A stretch of DNA of 10,614 bases. Source: Gammaproteobacteria bacterium UBA4421 (GTDB taxonomy: Bacteria > Pseudomonadota > Gammaproteobacteria > Pseudomonadales > Azotimanducaceae). Shown here piece by piece: positions 5,311 to 10,614 of the stretch. The stretch lies in assembly GCA_002389675.1 (NCBI GenBank), contig DGQF01000048.1:30413-41026 (forward strand), given 5' to 3'. The notes below the pieces were generated by a model. It saw nothing but the letters and a program-made list of their open reading frames with translations. It searched no databases and was not told the origin of the DNA. Position 1 is the first letter of the stretch; each line of letters opens with the position of its first letter. Made by a program: the position numbers and the translations under genes.

Positions 5311-6372
5311 TCAACCGATAGCCCCTGCTTTGGCCAGTACTTGCATATCGGCGAAATCCAAGCCCAGCTCGGTGAGTAATTCTACGGTATGCTCGCCGAC
5401 TTCAGGAGAGGGATGTTGATGCGTCGTTGGGGTGCCTTCAAATTGTACCGGAGGGCGGGGCTGTCGCATCGGCCCACCACGGGGATGTTCAAAAGCCTCC
5501 AGTACGCCAATGGCTTGAACCTGAGGGTCATTCAAAACCTCAGCACGGCTATTGACGCGAGCAGCTGGAATCTCGTGATGGGTTAAAACCTCCATGAGCT
5601 CAGCGGTAGAGTATTTGCCGGTGTCAGCCCCCAGTCGATGCGAAACCACGGCGCCGTCTTTTGTGGGGTTAACCTCGTATAGATCTGCTAAATCGCCCGC
5701 AAATTGAACGTCTTCGCCTTCGAAACTGTAGTTCCACATGAGGTCGGGCCAATTAAAATAAATGCCGGCGTCCAGCATAGACAGCTTAATGTGTTGTCCT
5801 TTTGCGCCGTTGGCGCGCGCAAAAAGCGCGGCGGTGATTCCCTGTGCTGCAATCAGAGCGGTTACTTTGTCGTAGATGATAGAGCGCACCATCGTGGGGT
5901 TGCTTGTTGTCTGCGCATCCACCGCGCCGCTCATGCCTTGAATGACGTAGTCATAGACCCGCTGTTCGGCCTGGGGTCCAACTTCACCCATACCGCTAAT
6001 CGATGCGTAGATTAAGGCGTTGTTGAGTGCGTTTAAATCGTCGAAGCCGAGGCCCAGTTTGTCCATTTTTCCGGGCCGATAGTTTTGAATAACGACGTCG
6101 CTGGTTTGTGCAATCAGTCGCGCGATGGCCGCACCCTCAGGGTGTTTGAGGTTGATGCCCACAGAGCGCTTGTTACGGTTGATCATGGCAAATAATGCAC
6201 CGACGCCGTTGCGCTGGGCGCCGAGGCCGCGAATACCATCCCCCCATCCGGGTGGTTCAACTTTGATCACATCGGCGCCCTGGTCGGCCAGCATCACGGC
6301 TGTCATTGGTCCTGATACGACGGAGCACAAATCGAGGACGCGTACTCCTGACAATGGCCCGTTTGTGGTCAT
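5311..6372 (-). CDS. class III CoA-transferase (CaiB/BaiF family), internally short
   Basis: The family moves CoA between acyl-CoA and free acid through an aspartyl-CoA thioester. The N-terminus is typical: LSGVRVLDLCSVVSGP (7-22), LADQGADVIKVEPPGWGD (28-45), NRNKRSVGINLKHPEG (65-80), VVIQNYRPG (93-101) and LGLGFDDL (106-113). The catalytic aspartate is expected at Asp201 in KLSMLDAG. At 353 residues it is shorter than the usual roughly 380-410. After NPTKDGAVV (235-243) the sequence passes almost directly to the TAELMEVLTHHEIPAARVNS segment (256-275). The region that normally lies between, with its W-x-x-L-C and DPRF-type motifs, is missing. The reading frame is intact. The SRPBCC gene is 61 bases upstream on the same strand, so a two-gene transcript is likely. 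The start ATG has only a weak ribosome site. The substrate is unknown. Confidence 0.9.
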   Translation of the reverse strand: MTTNGPLSGVRVLDLCSVVSGPMTAVMLADQGADVIKVEPPGWGDGIRGLGAQRNGVGALFAMINRNKRSVGINLKHPEGAAIARLIAQTSDVVIQNYRPGKMDKLGLGFDDLNALNNALIYASISGMGEVGPQAEQRVYDYVIQGMSGAVDAQTTSNPTMVRSIIYDKVTALIAAQGITAALFARANGAKGQHIKLSMLDAGIYFNWPDLMWNYSFEGEDVQFAGDLADLYEVNPTKDGAVVSHRLGADTGKYSTAELMEVLTHHEIPAARVNSRAEVLNDPQVQAIGVLEAFEHPRGGPMRQPRPPVQFEGTPTTHQHPSPEVGEHTVELLTELGLDFADMQVLAKAGAIG

Positions 6373-6433
6373 AAAAAAATACTCGAGCAGATGCTGTTTG
6401 GGGGTCGCTGACTTGTGTTTTGTGGGGGTTGTA

Positions 6434-6934
6434 TCATTCTCGGGCGTGCGCCTGGGTATGTTGTTGTTGCCAATCTTCGTTGGGTTGATGCCGGTACTGA
6501 GGCGGTTGTCCTTTGATGTATGCGATCAGCCCTGAGGTCATGTTCTGTAGTCCGACTTCAAGGGCGTGCCCGATATCACCGGCATTGAGTGGGGCCTGAG
6601 CGGTCATCTTCCCTTGCCAGCTAATGCAGCAGAGGTGATCGTTAATCGCGCCTACCTTGGCGGTGACTGTATAGTCTCGCATGCCCAGCGGTTTGCCTCC
6701 GGTTAAAGTGTAGGAGAGCATCCTCTTTGTGTTGTCGCAGGTTAACAGCTTGTGTTGTACATAACCTTGAGTAGTCAAATGCAATGTGCGCACAGCGCCT
6801 GGGCCTTCTCCCTGCATGGCGATCGTGCTGTTTTTGCCGCCCGGCACCCAGTTCAAAACGCGGTCGAAGTGCCGCAATTCTGCCCATACTTCGGCGGCGC
6901 TCAGATCAATTTTGCGTTGGTAGCGAATTTCCAT
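6434..6934 (-). CDS. SRPBCC (START/polyketide-cyclase-like) family protein
   Basis: The 166-residue product fits the SRPBCC helix-grip fold, which encloses a hydrophobic ligand cavity. It has a first strand MEIRYQRKID, the helix AAEVWAELRHFDRVLNWVPG (13-32), strands GAVRTLHLTT (46-55) and RMLSYTLTGGKPLGMRDYTV (71-90), and a long C-terminal helix (about 120-140). The final 25 residues are polar and Gln/His-rich and probably disordered. I chose the ATG at 6934, where the fold begins. A TTG at 6994 in the same frame would add 20 residues with no good ribosome site. The gene is divergent from the TonB receptor and sits just ahead of the CoA-transferase. A role in binding or cyclising a hydrophobic substrate is possible but not shown. 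Confidence 0.85.
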   Translation of the reverse strand: MEIRYQRKIDLSAAEVWAELRHFDRVLNWVPGGKNSTIAMQGEGPGAVRTLHLTTQGYVQHKLLTCDNTKRMLSYTLTGGKPLGMRDYTVTAKVGAINDHLCCISWQGKMTAQAPLNAGDIGHALEVGLQNMTSGLIAYIKGQPPQYRHQPNEDWQQQHTQAHARE

Positions 6935-7068
6935 CTCTTCACCGCATTCAAAGGCTTGTGGCCTATATCCTAAGGCTTGTATTCGGGAACGCAAACCGCA
7001 AGTCTGCTTTTGTCGAACGCGGAGCTCAGGCTGTCGTGGTGGTGCGCGGCGCGGGTCAATACTGATTC

Positions 7069-7084
7069 CCTTAGGTTGCTAAGG
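7069..7084. promoter_or_regulatory. inverted repeat CCTTAG-GTTG-CTAAGG, candidate operator
   Basis: Two perfect 6-bp arms around a 4-base centre lie between the divergent SRPBCC and TonB receptor genes. No T tract follows on either strand, so an operator is more likely than a terminator. No adjacent regulator gene is present in the window. A chance palindrome cannot be excluded. Confidence 0.3.
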
Positions 7085-7190
7085 AGTTTGCATTCAACCT
7101 TTGATCCGTCTAACGTATTACCTCAATCAAGCGGTGTGATTTTGATCATCGCGGGTAGGATTCCAGTTTGGTGACAAAAAGATCATTGCT

Positions 7191-7211
7191 ATCAGGTTGA
7201 AATCAGGTTGA
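7191..7211 (+). repeat. tandem direct repeat ATCAGGTTGA x2
   Basis: ATCAGGTTGA occurs at 7191-7200 and again at 7202-7211, one base apart, which gives an 11-base period close to one helical turn. It ends 29 bases before the receptor ATG, so it lies in the promoter or the 5' leader. Same-face protein binding or a leader element is possible. Confidence 0.4.
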
Positions 7212-7227
7212 GAGAGTTGTCGTGTAA

Positions 7228-7234
7228 AGGGGAG
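7228..7234 (+). promoter_or_regulatory. Shine-Dalgarno site choosing ATG 7241
   Basis: AGGGGAG ends 6 bases before the ATG at 7241. An in-frame TTG at 7208 lies upstream of this site and would place it inside the coding region, so the ATG is preferred. Confidence 0.75.
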
Positions 7235-7240
7235 AAGATA

Positions 7241-9631
7241 ATGAACCGATGGTTATTCATGTGTTGTCAGGCGTTCAGATCGGCAAATGCCGCTGGCCAA
7301 CAGCATCAAAAGGGTGGGGTAGTTACGTTGCTGGCGTTAGGCCTGCTGGGGACCATAGGGCCTCCAATGCCTGCTTATGCGATGGAAGAAACGTTGGCTT
7401 TGGAGGAGGTCGTGGTGACTGCGCGTCGGCGCGAGGAAAACCTTCAGACGGTGCCTGTTGCGGTTTCGGTACTCACGGGTGAGGACCTGCTTGAACAGGG
7501 TGGTCTCAAAATAGATACCATCGGTCAGATGGTCCCAAACGTACATTTTGAGGCGGCCGGTGGCACCAGCGGCGTGAAGTCTCCGGTGGTCTTCATTCGC
7601 GGCATGGGGCAGAACGACTTTATTCCAGTGGAAGATCCTGCGGTAGGTATCTACTTAGACGGTGTTTACATGGGGCGCAACATAGGTAGCGTATTTGATC
7701 TCATCGACATCGATCGGATTGAAGTATTACGCGGACCTCAAGGGACTTTGTTTGGGCGTAATACGATCGGCGGTGCGGTGAACATCATCTCGAAAAACCC
7801 AGGCGATACGCTTGCCGGTTCTGCCCAGGTGGCGTTTGGTCAAGATGGCTATCTGGAGACTCGGGCAACGGTGAACCTGCCCATGGGAGAACAGACTGCG
7901 GGACGCTTGAGCGCGTTCAAGCGTGAGCGTGATGGCTATGTGGACGCGTTGCAGTACAACAGTTTAGAGCTGGGCAGTGACGATATCTGGGGCGCTCGAC
8001 TGCGCATTCGATCAGATGTGTCTGATACATTCACCGTTGATTTTTCAGCCGATTACTCCAAGTCAGATGAAACGCCAGGTGCGATTTCACCCATCGGTGG
8101 TATCGGTGGTTTCAACGGCGAAACCATCCGGCTGGGGCTTCCTGCGCAGCCTTTTGCGCACTTCTACAACGCAATATATAGCGGCGATGGCGCTTCTTGT
8201 GGTGCTGTTGAAGGCCAGGCTTCAAATTCAGCCTGTTATGGCCCCGTGTGGAATGCCAACGATCCTTATAAGACCAATTCGCTTTTTGTCGACAATGACG
8301 GCAACAAAGTCGTGCCGGAACAAAGCGTAGAAGTACTGGGTGGAAATTTGGCGCTGACCTGGGATCTAGGCGGCTTGGAATTGAAGTCGATTACCTCGTA
8401 CCGCGAATTTGATATCACGCTGTTTAACGATTTGGACTTTTCACCCTACATTTTGTTTGCCAATAATCATGATGAATATAGCCAGGACCAATTTTCGCAA
8501 GAATTTCAATTGAGCGGCGAGGCGATGGACGGGCGACTGAATTATGTGTTGGGTGTTTATCACTTCGAAGAAAAAGGTCATGAAGCCATCTTTAACCAAA
8601 TTGCGTTTGCTCCGCCGTTGTCCGGTCCACCGGATTTTTTCTTCCAGTATCTGGATCGATTCATAGACAACGACAGTCAAGCGGTCTTCGGACAGGTGAA
8701 TTTTGATCTGACGGATGCGCTAACCCTCACGGTGGGTGCGCGGTATACCGAAAGCGAGAAAGATTTTACTTTGGTCACTCGCCGGCGTGTCGGTCCAATT
8801 GCAACGCAAAATGGTAATTTGAAAACGAAAGAGACAACACCGCTGCTGTCCTTGGCATGGGATGCGACGGATAACATGATGTTTTATGGCACGTACTCTG
8901 AAGGCTACCGTGACGGCAGCTATGCCGCCCGATTCACGGGTGTGGTGCCGGACCCGTTGCCTAACTACGATCCTGAATTTGTGAAGAATTATGAAATAGG
9001 CATGAAGTCCAGCTTGCTGGACGGTCGTATGCGTTTAAATGCTTCTGCTTTTGTGATGGACTATGAAGACATGCAAATTAATGCGTCAAGCGATGCTGTA
9101 ACCACGTCTTCCACCAAAGCGAATCTCGGGGATGCTACCATCAGTGGGCTCGAAATCGAGATGTCCGCGATCTTGACCGAGCGTCTGTCGGTATCCGTAA
9201 ATGTCGGGTTACTCGATGATGAAATAGACACATTAAAAGGTACCCTGGTATCCAATACAGTGGTGATTGATAAGAGCAACGACTTGCCTAATACACCGGA
9301 CTGGACGCTGTCACTGATGGCGAAATACGAGATGCCATTGGCTTCAGGTGCGCGTCTGTCGCTACGGGCGGACTATGCCATGAAAGACGACTATTACAGT
9401 CGGGCAGAAAATATCGAAGAGCTCCTGATAGATGATTATCGCAACCTGAATTTAGCAGCGACCTATTTCTCTGCTGATAACAAGTGGGAAGTCACGGCTG
9501 GTGCGCGTAATGCAACGGACGAAATGTATTATCAGTCAGCAACGCCGTTTGCGACCTTTGGTCTAAGCTTTGGACAACCGGTGCGTCCACGTCATTATTA
9601 CGGGTCCATTACCTACAATTTTGGTGATTAA
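7241..9631 (+). CDS. TonB-dependent outer-membrane receptor
   Basis: The 796-residue product is a full-length TonB-dependent receptor, an outer-membrane beta-barrel that imports a ligand using energy from TonB-ExbBD. The signal peptide is long: a 26-residue polar N-region, a hydrophobic core at 27-40 and a likely cut after AYA at residue 47. A TonB box-like LEEVVVTAR follows (54-62), then the plug domain (about 65-190) with VFIRGMG, DPAVGIYLDGVYMGR and EVLRGPQGTLFGRNTIGGAV (161-180). The rest is barrel, with QVNFDLTDALTLTVGARYTES, a YGTYSEGYRDG segment and a last strand YYGSITYNFG. Two cysteines about 12 residues apart in an extracellular-type loop (GASCGAV, NSACYG) may form a disulfide. The ligand cannot be deduced; this clade of receptors is not limited to siderophores. 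It is divergent from the SRPBCC/CoA-transferase genes. Confidence 0.95.
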   Translation: MNRWLFMCCQAFRSANAAGQQHQKGGVVTLLALGLLGTIGPPMPAYAMEETLALEEVVVTARRREENLQTVPVAVSVLTGEDLLEQGGLKIDTIGQMVPNVHFEAAGGTSGVKSPVVFIRGMGQNDFIPVEDPAVGIYLDGVYMGRNIGSVFDLIDIDRIEVLRGPQGTLFGRNTIGGAVNIISKNPGDTLAGSAQVAFGQDGYLETRATVNLPMGEQTAGRLSAFKRERDGYVDALQYNSLELGSDDIWGARLRIRSDVSDTFTVDFSADYSKSDETPGAISPIGGIGGFNGETIRLGLPAQPFAHFYNAIYSGDGASCGAVEGQASNSACYGPVWNANDPYKTNSLFVDNDGNKVVPEQSVEVLGGNLALTWDLGGLELKSITSYREFDITLFNDLDFSPYILFANNHDEYSQDQFSQEFQLSGEAMDGRLNYVLGVYHFEEKGHEAIFNQIAFAPPLSGPPDFFFQYLDRFIDNDSQAVFGQVNFDLTDALTLTVGARYTESEKDFTLVTRRRVGPIATQNGNLKTKETTPLLSLAWDATDNMMFYGTYSEGYRDGSYAARFTGVVPDPLPNYDPEFVKNYEIGMKSSLLDGRMRLNASAFVMDYEDMQINASSDAVTTSSTKANLGDATISGLEIEMSAILTERLSVSVNVGLLDDEIDTLKGTLVSNTVVIDKSNDLPNTPDWTLSLMAKYEMPLASGARLSLRADYAMKDDYYSRAENIEELLIDDYRNLNLAATYFSADNKWEVTAGARNATDEMYYQSATPFATFGLSFGQPVRPRHYYGSITYNFGD

Positions 9632-9646
9632 TATTGATTGCTGGAG

Positions 9647-9668
9647 ATGCCCACTTCGCGGTGGGCGT
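9647..9668. terminator. terminator-like hairpin after the TonB receptor gene
   Basis: ATGCCCAC (9647-9654) pairs with GTGGGCGT (9661-9668) through eight positions including one G-T wobble, around a TTCGCG loop. It lies 15 bases after the receptor stop and between two convergent genes. Neither strand has a proper T tract after the stem, so termination strength is uncertain; the position supports a shared, bidirectional role. Confidence 0.5.
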
Positions 9669-9723
9669 CATTACCTAGATCGCGATGCAGTCGGATCAGC
9701 AACCGCCTAGATGTCGCCTCTGG

Positions 9724-10614
9724 TCAGTGTTTTGGTGCGGATTTGGCCTGCAGCGCCAAAACCTGCTCTGTGAGTGCTTGATTCACCGGTGCGTCTAGGC
9801 CGATCTTTTGCGCTTGAGCTGCGATGGCCCCATTGATGACATTAATTTCGCTGGGGCTGCCGCGTTCGATGTCCAGCAAGACAGAGGGCTTGGCGTCGGG
9901 CATGCCCTGTGCGAACTGCAAGATCTCTTGATCGACGTTGTTGAAGGGCAAAATAATCTCTAGATTTTGCGCAATGCGGTAGGCTTCTCGAGCCGCATTG
10001 CGGCTGATTAAACTCAAAATCGGGTGGCGAGTGACCTCACCGACGGTCAATCCGCTCAGTGCGCAGGGCCCGCTGTAGGCGACATTACAAATCAGTTTTG
10101 CCCATTGCATTGATTCCAGATTATCAACCGCTTCAGCGTCAAAGCCGGCATTCTGCCAGTGTCTGGCCATCTCTTGTACGCGCTCTGGGTTGACGCTGCT
10201 GTATGGACCCATGCGAATGGCTTTCATTGCATTGTGATGGGCAACTCCCGGTGCTTCAAGTGACGCCCCAAAACCCGCAGCAATGGCCACAATTAAGGCT
10301 TGCTCGCCCAGTGTTTGAGCGATGATATCCGCGCTGCCCAGACCATTTTGTAGGGTGATGATGAGGGTATGGGGGCCGCAGAGGTGCTGCAGCGTGTCAG
10401 CGGCGGACGGGATAAATCGTGCTTTCACGGCACAAATAATGAGATCCGGGCGTTTTGATGGAGGCAGTGTGGGCGCGTCGGTGAAAGCACGTATGCGTAC
10501 GGTGCGATCTCCGCTTGCACCGTAAACTCGTAAACCGTGAGACTTAATCTGCTCAATATGCGCAAGGTTGGGGTCGACCACACAAACCTCATGGTCATCC
10601 GAGGCAAACAAGGC
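9724..10614 (-). CDS. ketopantoate reductase family protein (PanE/ApbA-like), N-terminus outside the window
   Basis: The visible 296 residues begin ALFASDDHEVCVVD, so only the start, including the dinucleotide-binding GxGxxG, lies beyond the right edge. The Rossmann half shows PDLIICAVKA and TLIITLQNGLGSADII. The C-terminal helical half has NLESMQWAKLICNVAYSGPCALSG, containing the family lysine (about visible residue 173) and asparagine. It also has SVLLDIERGSPSEINVINGAI, where the Ser-Glu pair corresponds to the substrate-binding end of PanE. PanE reduces 2-dehydropantoate to pantoate with NADPH on the way to CoA. Many paralogues reduce other 2-oxo acids, and the context here (a TonB receptor next door, no panB or panC) does not settle which. 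It converges on the receptor gene. Confidence 0.9.
   Translation of the reverse strand, partial: ALFASDDHEVCVVDPNLAHIEQIKSHGLRVYGASGDRTVRIRAFTDAPTLPPSKRPDLIICAVKARFIPSAADTLQHLCGPHTLIITLQNGLGSADIIAQTLGEQALIVAIAAGFGASLEAPGVAHHNAMKAIRMGPYSSVNPERVQEMARHWQNAGFDAEAVDNLESMQWAKLICNVAYSGPCALSGLTVGEVTRHPILSLISRNAAREAYRIAQNLEIILPFNNVDQEILQFAQGMPDAKPSVLLDIERGSPSEINVINGAIAAQAQKIGLDAPVNQALTEQVLALQAKSAPKH

Larger units (their letters stand above)
6935..7240. promoter_or_regulatory. 306-base divergent spacer between SRPBCC and TonB receptor genes
   Basis: I see no gene in this stretch. The part nearest the SRPBCC gene (about 7000-7060) is GC-rich; the part nearest the receptor is more AT-rich and is the likelier promoter region. 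It holds a perfect 6-bp inverted repeat at 7069-7084 and a tandem 10-bp repeat at 7191-7211, listed separately. I found no convincing -35/-10 pair for either direction; the best for the receptor is TTGCAT-17-TAACGT starting at 7088, a weak match. Confidence 0.5.

Noticed and set aside
5704..6535. Plus-strand open frames (about 103 and 136 codons) antisense to the CoA-transferase
   Set aside because: They are shadows of the CoA-transferase codon pattern; the minus-strand reading carries the clear family motifs.
6935..6994. TTG start at 6994 for the SRPBCC protein
   Set aside because: It adds 20 residues before the first strand of the fold and lacks a ribosome site; the ATG at 6934 matches the usual family start.
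6752..7174. Plus-strand open frames over the SRPBCC gene and the spacer
   Set aside because: No ribosome site, no family resemblance, and arginine/serine-rich composition typical of off-frame translation.
7208..7240. TTG start at 7208 for the TonB receptor
   Set aside because: The strong AGGGGAG at 7228-7234 serves the ATG at 7241; the upstream start would add residues before an already long signal peptide.
1..10614. CRISPR arrays, tRNA or rRNA genes, insertion sequences, attachment sites, toxin-antitoxin or defence genes
   Set aside because: No regularly spaced repeats, cloverleaf sequences, transposase or integrase motifs, long terminal inverted repeats or known defence domains were seen on either strand.

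Overview
The window is an ordinary-density bacterial chromosome segment with eleven protein genes (one cut by the right edge). It has no RNA genes, insertion sequences, phage genes or CRISPR arrays that I can see. The gene content points to a Gram-negative, probably marine gammaproteobacterium: a TonB-dependent outer-membrane receptor, a lipobox-bearing esterase, an ElyC envelope factor and class III CoA-transferase/SRPBCC catabolic proteins. Base composition looks close to balanced. I cannot assign a genus; an OMG-group/Cellvibrionales-type organism is a guess from the mix of TonB receptors and CoA-transferases.

Left part (1-2670): a possible gene tail enters from the left edge. A minus-strand gene (112-795) encodes an unrecognised membrane-anchored, six-cysteine protein. 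It is divergent from a plus-strand lipoprotein carboxylesterase of the type B family (983-2599), with 187 bases of shared upstream DNA between them. A strong hairpin overlaps the esterase stop codon.

Middle (2671-4432): a tight plus-strand run encodes a DUF4177 protein, a divergent YidD-family protein, a TM2-domain membrane protein and a family 2 glycosyltransferase. The first three genes overlap by a few bases, so they are almost certainly co-translated. YidD-family proteins assist the YidC/Sec membrane-insertion pathway, but this copy lies outside the usual rpmH-rnpA-yidD-yidC locus. This is the least ordinary cluster in the window. It reads as an envelope-related module of unknown purpose.

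Right-middle (4448-6934): three minus-strand genes. In transcription order they are an SRPBCC-fold protein, a shortened class III CoA-transferase and elyC (lipid-carrier/peptidoglycan homeostasis). The glycosyltransferase and elyC converge with only 15 bases between them.

Right part (6935-10614): a 306-base divergent spacer contains a perfect 6-bp inverted repeat and a tandem 10-bp repeat. It precedes a 796-residue TonB-dependent receptor (7241-9631), which is followed by a terminator-like hairpin. A convergent ketopantoate-reductase-family gene runs off the right edge. Receptor, SRPBCC protein, CoA-transferase and reductase could together serve uptake and CoA-dependent breakdown of a small hydrophobic substrate, but that link rests on proximity only.

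Half of the ten complete genes begin with GTG or TTG, in three cases with a clear Shine-Dalgarno sequence fixing the start. Nothing here is demonstrably a new defence or mobile system. The main leads are the DUF4177-YidD-TM2 module and the internally shortened CoA-transferase.
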